Under the pieces are notes generated by a model. That model searched no databases. It was given only the letters and a program-made list of their open reading frames with translations, and was not told where the DNA came from. Of a stretch of 64,000 nt of DNA, positions 1-8,449 are shown piece after piece (the first letter of the stretch is position 1; every line of letters begins with the position of its first letter). The translations under genes and the position numbers were made by a program. The stretch spans positions 806,001 through 870,000 of the forward strand of contig OZ241377.1 of the NCBI GenBank assembly GCA_965200615.1, given 5' to 3'. Origin of the DNA: Bin5 sp965200615 (GTDB lineage Bacteria; Chloroflexota; Anaerolineae; Caldilineales; Caldilineaceae).

Positions 1-2
1 TC

Positions 3-383
3 GGGTTGGACCCAAGAATCGTCTTTCAGGCGCCCCACACTGGGGAGTACGTTCTAGCTGTGACAAACGTACATCCAAGTTCGCAGGCACCAGCCGGGTA
101 CGTAATCTCTGTTGAACAAGCCCGCCCTACAGCTACATTGACGTCACTGACGTCTTGGGTGACGATAGACACGCCAGTAAACGTGAGAGAAGGTCCAGGT
201 ACCAATTACGCTGTCATAGGTACAGCCGCGGCCGGCGAATGGTACGTCATCACCGGCAAGAGCCCTGGCCTTGGAGACTGGTGGGAGATCAGCTATGGGA
301 ACCGAACCGGGTGGGTTTACGGGCCGCTTGTAAATGCGATCAATAGCGAGAACGTACAGGTGGTTGCCCCCCCGAATCCCTGA
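3..383 (+). CDS. Secreted-type SH3b domain protein, C-terminal part (5' end outside window)
   Basis: The reading frame is open to the left edge, so only the last part of the gene is visible and its start is unknown. Residues equivalent to window positions 165-345 form a bacterial SH3 (SH3b) domain: 'VNVREGPGTNYAVIG' followed by 'WWEISY' and 'GWVYGP', the usual hallmark of the family. SH3b domains bind peptidoglycan or other cell-surface ligands, so an exported protein is likely. A short tail ending in PPNP follows the domain. The next gene is convergent, 33 bp away. The fold call is secure; ligand and full architecture cannot be seen. Confidence 0.75.
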   Translation, partial: GLDPRIVFQAPHTGEYVLAVTNVHPSSQAPAGYVISVEQARPTATLTSLTSWVTIDTPVNVREGPGTNYAVIGTAAAGEWYVITGKSPGLGDWWEISYGNRTGWVYGPLVNAINSENVQVVAPPNP

Positions 384-416
384 CAAACTTTCCAGCGCCC
401 ATTCCAGTAGACCCGA

Positions 417-1721
417 CTATTCCACCGCCATCCTGCGCGCGACCAGCGCATATACCCCCTTACCAATCCGCTTCCCCGTCGCAAACGCCAGCGGATCGGA
501 CATCTCAGCGCCGGGCAGATAGCGGGGATCGGCAGCTAACTGGTCCAACGAGATTGCTTCGACCTGTTCGAGCGTATCCGTATCGTAAAACCGCAGCGCC
601 TGCGCCCCGACCTCCCACTGCCCGCCCGCGGTCAGAACGGCGGCCATGTCCTCGTGATCGTAGGGCCACTCCCAGGTGGTCCGGCCCTGTACGCTGCGCA
701 GGGGCGACGTACGCGTAAACAGGTCCGGCACGCCGGAAACGATCAGAAGCGGCGCACCCGCTTTCAGCGCCCTATGCAGCCGCGCCAAACCCATCCGCAG
801 CTCGATCGGGTCCATACACAGCAGCGAAAAGAAGCAGCAGGCCCCGTCGAAAGTGTGCGATTCCTCCAACTCTACCAGTGCCAGCTGACGAAATTCCTGC
901 CCCGGCACAGCCTGCAGGGCCTCGGCGATCATCTGCGCCGACGGATCGATGCCTGTCACGCGCTGCCCCGCGCCCGCCAGCGCGGCCGCGATCGGCCTGC
1001 CGTGCCCGCAGCCGACCTCCAGTACGCGGCCAGCGGCGGGCAGCATCCCCAGCCACTCCTCGAATGCCTCACGGAAGAACGGTTCGGCCAGGTAATCGTG
1101 ACTGTAATCGCTGCCGAGCGCGTCATAGGCCGCCGCGTTGACGCGGCTGCTGAAACTGTTCACCTCCAGGCCGGACGCTGCCGCTGCACCGGTCAGGGCA
1201 CTGACGGGCAAGCGATGATCCAGCGCTTCGCGTAACTCCTGGTCCAACGTCTCGCCGAAATGCAGAAGATCCTCCCCGCTGATCCGGTCCAGTGCAAACG
1301 TGATAGCAGACCTGTCGCGAGGCCCGCCGTCGGTCAGCCCGCTGACGGTCAGCTGCAGAGTCAACTGATAGGTCGGGTTGCCCTGCGCGTCGTCGTCCCC
1401 GGCGCGCGCCATCAGGAGCGCCGGCGGGCAGCCGCTGCGCCAGGTTGCGTAGGGGGTCGCGCCGCTGAGGAGTCGCTCGATCTGTTCGGCCATGCGCCAA
1501 CCGTCAACCTGCAGGATGTGACGCATATAGGTCAGGGGCGCGCCCTCCAGCCCATAGCTGATCTCCACCCAGACCGCGCTGCGGGCCGCACATTCCGCAT
1601 CTCCCAGCACGAGGCGCACGTGCTGATTGACCGCGGCCGGCGCCCAGGGGCGAACTGTGAGCGCGAGGACAGCGTCAGAACCATCCGGATCCGTAGGGGT
1701 CTGCTGGCGAACGTGGGCCAT
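417..1721 (-). CDS. SAM-dependent class I methyltransferase with long N-terminal region
   Basis: The C-terminal half carries a Rossmann methyltransferase domain with motif I 'VLEVGCGHGRP', then 'VTGIDPSAQMI' (acidic end of strand 2) and 'FDGACCFFSLLCMD' (motif IV region). The N-terminal ~200 residues match nothing I recognise and look like a separate substrate or regulatory domain. I chose the ATG at 1721 ('MAHVRQQ') because the longer frame to 1778 would overlap the upstream isomerase gene. It is the last gene of the minus-strand carbohydrate run. Substrate unknown; methyltransferase class is well supported. Confidence 0.75.
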   Translation of the reverse strand: MAHVRQQTPTDPDGSDAVLALTVRPWAPAAVNQHVRLVLGDAECAARSAVWVEISYGLEGAPLTYMRHILQVDGWRMAEQIERLLSGATPYATWRSGCPPALLMARAGDDDAQGNPTYQLTLQLTVSGLTDGGPRDRSAITFALDRISGEDLLHFGETLDQELREALDHRLPVSALTGAAAASGLEVNSFSSRVNAAAYDALGSDYSHDYLAEPFFREAFEEWLGMLPAAGRVLEVGCGHGRPIAAALAGAGQRVTGIDPSAQMIAEALQAVPGQEFRQLALVELEESHTFDGACCFFSLLCMDPIELRMGLARLHRALKAGAPLLIVSGVPDLFTRTSPLRSVQGRTTWEWPYDHEDMAAVLTAGGQWEVGAQALRFYDTDTLEQVEAISLDQLAADPRYLPGAEMSDPLAFATGKRIGKGVYALVARRMAVE

Positions 1722-1744
1722 GGGTCGCGGCCAGAGGGCCGTAG

Positions 1745-2521
1745 TCAGCTGCTCGCGGCGGACCCGTCGCCGAGCCACCGCAGCAGTGTCGCGGCATCGC
1801 GCAGGAAGGCCTCTGGAGCGTCGTCCTCAACGAACTCCAGCAGCGCGTAGCGCGTGCGGTCAGGGTCCCTCGCCTGTGCCAGATAGTCCCGCCAGAGATC
1901 CTCGCCCTCTGCCAGGGGACGGCGCTCTCCGGTCTGCAGATGCCAGTGGAAGACATGCAGATGCTCCAGCCAGGGCCGCAGCATCTCCAGCCCGGCGAGG
2001 TTATCGGCGCGGGCGGCGTAGCGGGGCGGCTGCCACAGCGAGCGCACATTGGCATGGTCTACGGTCTGCAGGAGACGCAGGGCCGCCGCGTTCGTGTCGG
2101 TGAGCGTATTGGCGTGGAACTCGTAAGCGATGCCAACTCCTTCGGCCTGGGCCAGGTCGGCGATGCGGCGGCTGTCCTCTACCACCGTCTGAAAGCAGGC
2201 CTCGTCCGCGTCGTCGCTGCCCTGGTTTCCGGGCCAAACGCGAATCTGCGGCGCGCCCAACGCCGCCGCAGAGGCCAGCACCGCTTCGAAAGGCCCTGTT
2301 TCAGGATGACCGACGCGGTAGTAGGAGCCGTAGGCCGCCACGTGCAGACCGGCGTCAGCGCCCATGCGGGCGACGGCCCGTGCCTGCGCCTCGTCCCCGT
2401 GCGGAACGTGGATATCCCCGCCCCACTCTATGGCAGCGAGACCGGCCTGCGTCATCAGGGCGATGATTTCAGCTGCAGTGAGCTGGCGAAAGGTGATCGA
2501 AACGAGTCCAGGCAAAAACAT
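1745..2521 (-). CDS. Sugar phosphate isomerase/epimerase (AP endonuclease family 2 TIM barrel)
   Basis: A protein of about 258 residues with the pattern of xylose-isomerase-like TIM barrels: an early 'IEWGGDIH' strand, 'IAYEFHANT' with the metal-ligand glutamate, and late 'LHVFHWHL'. Such enzymes isomerise or epimerise free or phosphorylated sugars and inositols using a divalent metal. The ATG at 2521 (MFLPGLVSITFRQ) puts the first beta strand at the N-terminus; the longer frame to 2557 adds a proline-rich stretch that looks non-coding. It is one of five such paralogues in this run. Confidence 0.8.
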   Translation of the reverse strand: MFLPGLVSITFRQLTAAEIIALMTQAGLAAIEWGGDIHVPHGDEAQARAVARMGADAGLHVAAYGSYYRVGHPETGPFEAVLASAAALGAPQIRVWPGNQGSDDADEACFQTVVEDSRRIADLAQAEGVGIAYEFHANTLTDTNAAALRLLQTVDHANVRSLWQPPRYAARADNLAGLEMLRPWLEHLHVFHWHLQTGERRPLAEGEDLWRDYLAQARDPDRTRYALLEFVEDDAPEAFLRDAATLLRWLGDGSAASS

Positions 2522-2587
2522 AGGTGATCCTGTCGGGCGTGGAGACTGTCCGGCCATCCCGACCGCGCAGCCGCGGCCAGCCCCGCA

Positions 2588-3604
2588 TCATGCCAGAAGC
2601 GGCAGCATCTCCTGCGTGACCTCGTATTCCATGCGTTCACCTGCCAGGTAGCGGGCCAGCTCGGTCACCATCGTGCGACCCATCAGCAGGCATTCGGTGT
2701 TGTGCGCGCCGGCGATATGGGGAGTAAGAAGCACGTTGGGCAGGCTGTAGAGGGGTGACCCCGCGTCAGGCGGCTCCGGGTAGGTGACGTCCAGCAGGGC
2801 GAACAGGTCCGGGCGCTGTTGCAGGACCGCGATCATCTCCGGCTCGTTCACGACCGCGCCGCGCGCCGTGTTGATAAACGCGGCCCCCTCTTTCATTGAG
2901 GCCAGGTGCGCGCCGGTAATCATGCCGACCGTCTCCGGCAGCCACGGCGTATGCAGCGAGACCACGTCACAGCTGCGGAACAGCTCCTCCAGCCCGACCG
3001 GTTCCACGTTCAGCTCCGCGCCCAAAACCGGCGTCAGGAAGGGGTCGTAAGCCAGAACGCGCACGGCAGGCAGCGTCTCGTGCAGCAGGCGCGCGACCCG
3101 GAGCCCGACCTGGCCCAGCGAGGTCAGGCCGACGACGCCGGTGTAGAGACCGGGCAGGGGATCCTTATCAAACGAATTGTAGGTTCCCTCCTGGCGGAGC
3201 TTGTTTGCGAAATGCCAGACGCGTTTCAGGCTGAGGATGATCTGCACGAGTGTGTACGGCGCCACAAACTCGGCATTGGCGCCGTAGCCGCTGGTCAGGC
3301 GCACGCCCCGCTCCCAGAGGGCATCGGTCACAAAGTAGCGGACCGTGCCCGCGGCGTAGAAGATCGCCTCCAGATTGGGCGCCGCGTCGAGAAAGGCCTC
3401 ATCCACGCGCGCCATGCCCCAGCCGGAGAAAATCAGCGACACATCCGCCAGCACCGATGGGTTTGCGGCGACCGACTCGGGCGTCTGCAACGGCGCAACG
3501 ATCTCCACCTCCGCACCGATGTCCCGACGCGTGTCTTCCCCGTATATACGGGCAAAGGCACTCTCCCCAAGCAGGTACAGCCCCTTCGACTTTTCCGTGT
3601 CCAT
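2588..3604 (-). CDS. D-isomer-specific 2-hydroxyacid dehydrogenase
   Basis: An NAD-dependent dehydrogenase of the D-2-hydroxyacid family. Seen: a nucleotide-binding segment 'GVVGLTSLGQVGLRVARLL', 'DVVSLHTPWLPET', the substrate-binding 'FINTARGAVVNE', and 'LLTPHIAGAH' with the catalytic-type histidine. The usual GxGxxG is altered (G-L-T-S-L-G), as in some phosphoglycerate-dehydrogenase-like members. The start ATG at 3604 (MDTEKSK) is preferred over the frame reaching 3721, which would overlap the upstream isomerase. Likely oxidises or reduces a sugar-acid intermediate of the local pathway; the substrate is inference. Confidence 0.82.
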   Translation of the reverse strand: MDTEKSKGLYLLGESAFARIYGEDTRRDIGAEVEIVAPLQTPESVAANPSVLADVSLIFSGWGMARVDEAFLDAAPNLEAIFYAAGTVRYFVTDALWERGVRLTSGYGANAEFVAPYTLVQIILSLKRVWHFANKLRQEGTYNSFDKDPLPGLYTGVVGLTSLGQVGLRVARLLHETLPAVRVLAYDPFLTPVLGAELNVEPVGLEELFRSCDVVSLHTPWLPETVGMITGAHLASMKEGAAFINTARGAVVNEPEMIAVLQQRPDLFALLDVTYPEPPDAGSPLYSLPNVLLTPHIAGAHNTECLLMGRTMVTELARYLAGERMEYEVTQEMLPLLA

Positions 3605-3638
3605 TGCGTCCCCGGCGGCGGCGCCGCCATTCACTGCA

Positions 3639-4478
3639 CTAGCCGTTCCCAGCCGCGTCCTCAGCCATCCACTGGCGCAGAACTTGCGCGTGCTGGGGAA
3701 TGGCGATCTCCGGCTCCTCAACCTCAGGGTGCCACGCCTTCTCCCACTCGGCGCAGATGTAACCGTCGTAGCCGTTGGCAGCGAGCAGGTGCAGGATCTC
3801 CCGGCAGGGGACCTCGCCCTCGCCCATCAGCTTCAACTCCCAGCCGCCGTCGTCTCTGCGCTGGGCGTCTTTCATGTGGACATGGGCCAGGTGTGAACCG
3901 ATGTAGTTCCACGTATCCTCGATCGATTCTCCCATGCGGAAGGGATGATGCACGTCCCAGACCGCTTTGACCCACGACGAATCGACCTGGTTCAACACGC
4001 CCGCCACCTCCTGCCCGCGGCAGAAGGCGTCGTGGGTCTCCAAGCAGATGGTGACGCCGTGCCGTTCGGCGTCGGGCGCGGCCGCCACCAGGCTGGCGGC
4101 AACCAGATCGATCACGTCCTCCATCGTCTGGCCCTCGGACGGGCCGCCGCCGAAGGTACGCACGATCGGCGCCTCCAGGTCGCTGGCCAGCGCCAGATAG
4201 GCGCGCAGGTCGGCCAGATGTTTGGCGCGGTCGTCGGCATCCGGCGAGGAGAAGCGAGTGGACGCGCCGATGCCGGCGATAACCAGTCCGTGCTGCTTCA
4301 TCAGGCTGCGGATGGCGGCGCGGCGCTCGGCCGGCAGGTCCGGCGGAATTACCTGGCCGTCCAGAATACGAACTTCCAGCCCGGCGTAACCGTCGGCGAC
4401 CGCCTGCTCGGCAGCACGTTCCAACGACCAGCCTGGCGAGCCAAGTGTACTGAATACGAGTGGGTAGGGATAAGGCAA
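3639..4478 (-). CDS. Sugar phosphate isomerase/epimerase (TIM barrel)
   Basis: 279 residues with the family layout: N-terminal strand 'LVFSTLGSPGW', 'GLEVRIL', central 'ICLETHDAF' with the metal-binding Glu, 'KAVWDVHHPF', 'HVHMKDAQ' and a terminal 'ICAEWEKAW'. The H-x-H-x-K-D block and 'WDVHH' are typical metal-site segments of hydroxypyruvate-isomerase/IolE-like enzymes. It lies in a tight minus-strand run with about 33 bp to each neighbour, so it is probably co-transcribed. Exact substrate cannot be told from sequence. Confidence 0.83.
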   Translation of the reverse strand: MPYPYPLVFSTLGSPGWSLERAAEQAVADGYAGLEVRILDGQVIPPDLPAERRAAIRSLMKQHGLVIAGIGASTRFSSPDADDRAKHLADLRAYLALASDLEAPIVRTFGGGPSEGQTMEDVIDLVAASLVAAAPDAERHGVTICLETHDAFCRGQEVAGVLNQVDSSWVKAVWDVHHPFRMGESIEDTWNYIGSHLAHVHMKDAQRRDDGGWELKLMGEGEVPCREILHLLAANGYDGYICAEWEKAWHPEVEEPEIAIPQHAQVLRQWMAEDAAGNG

Positions 4479-4511
4479 GGGTGTGATCCTTTCAGGTGTT
4501 ATCCATCAAAA

Positions 4512-5333
4512 CTAAACTGCATCTCTCATCTTGCGGAAGAAAGCCACCTCACGCACAAAGGTCTCGAACCAGTCCGCGCCTTCCTCGATGTCATACTCAC
4601 AGTGAATGGAGAGGAAGCCGTCATATTCGATCCGGCGCAGCTCGCCGAATACGCCCGTCCAGTCGACGATCCCATCGCCGGCGTCCACCCAGCGCGGTTT
4701 GGCGGCGCCGTGGCCGTTCTTCTCAACACGCTCGATGAGGACATCCTTCAGGGAGAGGATGCTCAGATGCTCGCGCGTCATCGCTAGGCCGAAGTCGAAC
4801 GGTTCACCGTCCACCGCGAAGTGACCGGGGTCGAGATACGCGCCCAGATAGGCAGGGTCGAAGTCGCGCAGCAGATGCATCAGCGCGGCTGCGTTGAGGC
4901 CCATGCAGTACGCGGAGTGCGTATGATAGCAGATCTTGACGTTGTAAATGCTGGCCAGCCGTTCCCAGGCGGCAAAGGCCCGCCGCACATTCTCCACCTG
5001 CTCCCAGTAGTCCATCGTCTGCGGCTCGAACCTGAAATAGCCCAGCTTCAGCAGCCGCACGTCAGCGCTATCCATCGCCGCCAGCAGCGGTTCCGCCAGG
5101 GGATGGTCCGCCGTGAGCAGATCGAAGTTGCCCGTGACCATACCGATCTGCAGCCCGGCCTGCTCCATCTGTGTCTGCGCCTGCGGCAGCGCCTCAGCCG
5201 CGTTGTCCGGGTTGACCGGATGACCGGGCCGCACCGCCAGGTCATAGCCGTCGTAGCCGTGCTTCTGCGCCAGCTCGATCAGTTCGGCAATACTCTTTTC
5301 CTGGAGCATCTTGCTGAAAACGATCAGTTTCAT
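4512..5333 (-). CDS. Sugar phosphate isomerase/epimerase (TIM barrel)
   Basis: 273 residues starting 'MKLIVFSKMLQ', with 'GYDGYDLAVRPGHPV', 'ICYHTHSAY', 'GAYLDPGHF' and 'LSIHCEYD'. These are the strands that carry metal ligands in xylose-isomerase-like barrels. Ends close behind the next gene of the run (33 bp to the gene ending at 4478) and begins 36 bp after the SDR gene, so an operon is likely. It is clearly different in sequence from its four paralogues here, suggesting different substrates rather than recent duplication. Confidence 0.83.
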   Translation of the reverse strand: MKLIVFSKMLQEKSIAELIELAQKHGYDGYDLAVRPGHPVNPDNAAEALPQAQTQMEQAGLQIGMVTGNFDLLTADHPLAEPLLAAMDSADVRLLKLGYFRFEPQTMDYWEQVENVRRAFAAWERLASIYNVKICYHTHSAYCMGLNAAALMHLLRDFDPAYLGAYLDPGHFAVDGEPFDFGLAMTREHLSILSLKDVLIERVEKNGHGAAKPRWVDAGDGIVDWTGVFGELRRIEYDGFLSIHCEYDIEEGADWFETFVREVAFFRKMRDAV

Positions 5334-5369
5334 ACGTTACACTCTCCCCTGTCTGCGGGCCACTGCCGT

Positions 5370-6152
5370 TCACAAGCGGTGCATATGAAAGCCGCCGTCG
5401 ACGTCCAGCACCGCGCCGGTCGAGAAGGGGAACAGCCCCTCGGCCAGGGCGGCGACCGCTTTGCCCACGTCCTCCGGCTGTCCCCAACGGCGTATCGGGG
5501 TCAGGCCGTCGCCGATCAGCTTGTCGTACTTCTCCTTCACCGTGCTCGTCATGTCGGTCTCGACGATGCCGGGGCGCACCTCGACGACGTTGATGCCGCT
5601 CTCGGCCAGCCGGTCGGCGAACAGGAGCGTCATCATGCCGACACCGGCCTTGGAGATGCAGTATTCGCCGCGCGCCGGGCTGCTGGTATAGGCGCTGATC
5701 GAGCCGATGTTGATAATCTGCGGCGCGGCGCCAGCGTCCCCGGCCGGGGCGGATTCCAGCTGCTCCAGCATCGTCCGCGCCACCAGCTGGCTGAGGAAGA
5801 AGGGCCCTTTCAGGTTGACGTTCATCACCTCGTCGTAGGACTCTTCGGTCGTATCGAGGATGTCCATGCGCGTGCGGGGACCCATGCCAGCGTTGTTCAC
5901 CAGCAGATCGATGCGGCCGAACTGTTCAAGCGCCGCCTGCACCAGGCGGGCCCGGTCTGCAGCGGAGCCGATATCAGCCTGCACCACCAGCGCGGCGCCA
6001 CCGGCCTCCCGGACTATGCCGGCGGTCTCGCTGGCCGTGGCGGCATTGCCGCGATAGTTGATAACCAGCGACCATCCTCTCTCTGCCAGCGCCAGCGCGA
6101 TACCCCGCCCAATCCCGCGGCCGGCACCAGTGACCAATGCCACTTTGTCCAT
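5370..6152 (-). CDS. Short-chain dehydrogenase/reductase (FabG-like SDR)
   Basis: Classical SDR of about 260 residues: cofactor motif 'TGAGRGIGRG', 'NNAG' after strand 4, catalytic 'NIGSISAY...YCISKAG' with Ser, Tyr and Lys in place, and C-terminal 'GQPEDVGKAVAALAEG'. Arg/Asn after strand 2 ('INYRG') suggests NADP(H). The name 3-ketoacyl-ACP reductase would be the usual database hit, but the setting among sugar isomerases points to a sugar or polyol substrate. Start ATG 6152 (MDKVALVTG) preferred over 6173. Confidence 0.85.
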   Translation of the reverse strand: MDKVALVTGAGRGIGRGIALALAERGWSLVINYRGNAATASETAGIVREAGGAALVVQADIGSAADRARLVQAALEQFGRIDLLVNNAGMGPRTRMDILDTTEESYDEVMNVNLKGPFFLSQLVARTMLEQLESAPAGDAGAAPQIINIGSISAYTSSPARGEYCISKAGVGMMTLLFADRLAESGINVVEVRPGIVETDMTSTVKEKYDKLIGDGLTPIRRWGQPEDVGKAVAALAEGLFPFSTGAVLDVDGGFHMHRL

Positions 6153-6256
6153 TGCACCACCCTTCCACTCCACAGTTCCCAGCCCAAAACGAGCAGTTGC
6201 CCACCAGTACTGTTGCTGAACACCAAGAATTAACGACTAAAGACCAGAAACTATCC

Positions 6257-7363
6257 CTACTCCGCCCCCAAAACCTTGCACACCGCTTCCAGGAAGAAGT
6301 AGTCTCCCCACATCACGCTTTCGTTTACGCCCAGCCCCAGCCGTTCGTGGTACATGCCCTGCTTGAGGACGCCTTCCCAGCCCTCGTCCTCGAAGGCGAC
6401 AAACTCAGGCTCGGTCAGTGTATCGACGATCCGGAGCGCGTAGTCGTGATACTGCTTGCCCAGCGTCGGGTCGCCCACCAGTTGCGAAAGCTGGATCAGG
6501 CCGCTGGCCGCGATGGCCGCGGCCGAGCTTTCGTGCGGATTCTGCGGCTCCGCCTCCATCCAGTCGTTCTGCGGCACGCCGTGGTCCGGCGTGTTTTCCA
6601 TGTAGAACCAGGCGTTGTCCTGGCTGGTCTTGAGAAATCGGGCATCCCCCGTCAGCCCGTACACCGTGCCGAACCCGTAGAGCGACCAGCCCAGCCCTCG
6701 CGCCCACGATGAGTCGTCGCGCCAGCCCTGATGCGTCGTCTGCCGCAGGAACTCGCCCGTCTCCAGGTCGAAAATACCCTCGTGCGACGTGCTGCCGTCG
6801 CCCCGCACCAGGTAGCGGCGGGTGGTCAGGCAGTGGCGGTAGGCGGTCTCCCACAGCTCTTCGTCATCGGTCTCCTGCGCCGCGTAGAAGATGATCGGCA
6901 CGTTCATCATGATGTCGATGAAGAGGCTCTCGTCGGAGACAAAGGAGCGCAGATATTCGCCCTTCTCCTTGAACCGCTTGGCGAGCGTCTGACCGGCCTC
7001 GATGACGACCGCGTTCTTGTCCTCTTCGCCCGTCAGGTCGTACCAGCGCTTCCAGGTCGAGAAGAACAGAAAGCCGAGATCGTGGACGTTGCGGTCCGTC
7101 TTGCGGTGTTCCAGCAGGCGCGAATAATGTTCGGCCTTCTCGCGGAAATATTCGTCGCCGGTGGCCTGGTAGACCAGCCACAGCTGTCCGCCGAGGAAGC
7201 CTTCGCACCAGTTCGTCCACGCCTCGCCGCTGTGCATCCACTTCCCGTTCTGCGTGTACATCGGGAAATGGTCCGGGTGCGCCTCCACCAGGTTGCGCAA
7301 CTGGCCGGCCGCGAAATCAACGGTACTTTCACATTTGGATTGCAGATTATCAAGATCAATCAT
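6257..7363 (-). CDS. GH88 unsaturated glucuronyl hydrolase-like glycosidase
   Basis: About 368 residues with the alpha6/alpha6 barrel signature of glycoside hydrolase family 88. Seen: 'HDLGFLF' with Asp95, 'LFIDIMMNVP' with Asp150 (these match the two catalytic Asp positions known in the Bacillus enzyme, D88 and D149), 'SSWARGLGWSLYGF' and 'SVMWGDYFFLEA'. The family removes delta-4,5-unsaturated uronic acid from oligosaccharides left by polysaccharide lyases. It is the strongest clue that this locus handles uronic-acid glycans. Start ATG 7363 (MIDLDNL); the longer frame runs into a low-complexity spacer. Confidence 0.88.
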   Translation of the reverse strand: MIDLDNLQSKCESTVDFAAGQLRNLVEAHPDHFPMYTQNGKWMHSGEAWTNWCEGFLGGQLWLVYQATGDEYFREKAEHYSRLLEHRKTDRNVHDLGFLFFSTWKRWYDLTGEEDKNAVVIEAGQTLAKRFKEKGEYLRSFVSDESLFIDIMMNVPIIFYAAQETDDEELWETAYRHCLTTRRYLVRGDGSTSHEGIFDLETGEFLRQTTHQGWRDDSSWARGLGWSLYGFGTVYGLTGDARFLKTSQDNAWFYMENTPDHGVPQNDWMEAEPQNPHESSAAAIAASGLIQLSQLVGDPTLGKQYHDYALRIVDTLTEPEFVAFEDEGWEGVLKQGMYHERLGLGVNESVMWGDYFFLEAVCKVLGAE

Positions 7364-7504
7364 GGGCTTCTGTCTCCCAGGTTTCTTTTCGGTAGTCAGT
7401 GTGCGGTGGTCCGTGGTCAACACCTGCCCTGGTCACGGGCCGGCGTGATTACATTTAATCGGACAGGTCTTCCATATCACTGTCAATACAAGCTCAGTTC
7501 AATC

Positions 7505-8347
7505 TCAGCTCTCCACAGCCCCTGCGGCATCCATCACCTTCCGCAGCGACTCCACCGCATACGCCATGCCGTCCGGGCCGCTGAAACCGCTGCTGTGCGC
7601 GGCGATGGCCAGGTGCGGCTCCAGCGCCAGCATCCCCTGATAGCCGCTGCTGATGAGCCGGTCCAAGAGTTCGGGGATCTGCCCATCGCCTTCACCGGCG
7701 GCCTTGACGCCGCCCTCCAGCTTGCAGTCCTTGATATGCACATAGCCCACGCGGCTGCCGATCAAGGGCCAGCCTCGCTCGGTGATCCGCTCTTCGCCCA
7801 CCTGCACGAAGTTGGCCGGATCCCAGAGAAAGACGAGATGGGGGCTGTCGATGGCGTCGACCAGCCTGACACAGCGGTCGAGCGTGTCGCCGACGATGCC
7901 CTTCTCGTTTTCCAGCAGCAGGGTGACGCCCTCCGCCGCGGCGACCTCCGTCAGGCGGCGCAGCCGGTCGATGGCGGTGTCCACGTAGCTGTCGTAATCG
8001 TCGCAGTCTTCGGGCAGGTGGAAGGAGAAGATGCGAATGTTGCCGGTGTCCAGCTGGCGGGCGATCTCGATCAGGCGGCGCAAATTCTGCACCTCCGTCT
8101 CGACCGGCTCCTCGATGGGGCTTTTGCCGACCGGGCTGCCGATCGCGCTGATCGTCACGCCGTGGTCGTCGCACAGCGCCCGCACCTTCGCGACCCGGTC
8201 ATCGGACATGTGGAGCACGTTCTCCCCCCACGCCGCCCGCAGCTCCAGGCAGGAAATCTTCAGGTCGTTGAGCGTCTGCAGCTGTGACTCCAAGTCGTCC
8301 GCGATCTCGTCGCCGAATGCGCTGATAGTGAAGGATGCAGTTGTCAT
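7505..8347 (-). CDS. Sugar phosphate isomerase/epimerase (TIM barrel)
   Basis: 280 residues beginning 'MTTASFTISAFGDEI', a start often seen in this subgroup, with 'CLELRAAWGENV', 'LLLENEKGI' (metal-ligand Glu), 'VFLWDPANF', 'YVHIKDC' and 'LALEPHL'. Those four segments are the expected metal and substrate site strands. ATG 8347 is chosen over 8380 because the family N-terminus starts there. It sits between GH88 and an Gfo/Idh gene, consistent with use of a released sugar. Substrate unknown. Confidence 0.84.
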   Translation of the reverse strand: MTTASFTISAFGDEIADDLESQLQTLNDLKISCLELRAAWGENVLHMSDDRVAKVRALCDDHGVTISAIGSPVGKSPIEEPVETEVQNLRRLIEIARQLDTGNIRIFSFHLPEDCDDYDSYVDTAIDRLRRLTEVAAAEGVTLLLENEKGIVGDTLDRCVRLVDAIDSPHLVFLWDPANFVQVGEERITERGWPLIGSRVGYVHIKDCKLEGGVKAAGEGDGQIPELLDRLISSGYQGMLALEPHLAIAAHSSGFSGPDGMAYAVESLRKVMDAAGAVES

Positions 8348-8449
8348 ATTGCTATGTCTCTCTGAATTAAGCCGCTCCATCCCGCCAATTCCTCAACAAC
8401 GAGAATCACAGTTCAGACAGGGCAGCCACTAAGAACTAGAAGCTAACCA

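Noticed and set aside
2906..3970. A 354-codon open frame on the + strand
   Set aside because: Antisense to the hydroxyacid dehydrogenase and isomerase genes.
4821..6233. A 470-codon open frame on the + strand
   Set aside because: Antisense to an isomerase and an SDR whose motifs are clear; no family features of its own.
6731..8287. A 518-codon open frame on the + strand
   Set aside because: Antisense shadow of the GH88 and isomerase genes, whose catalytic motifs are unambiguous.
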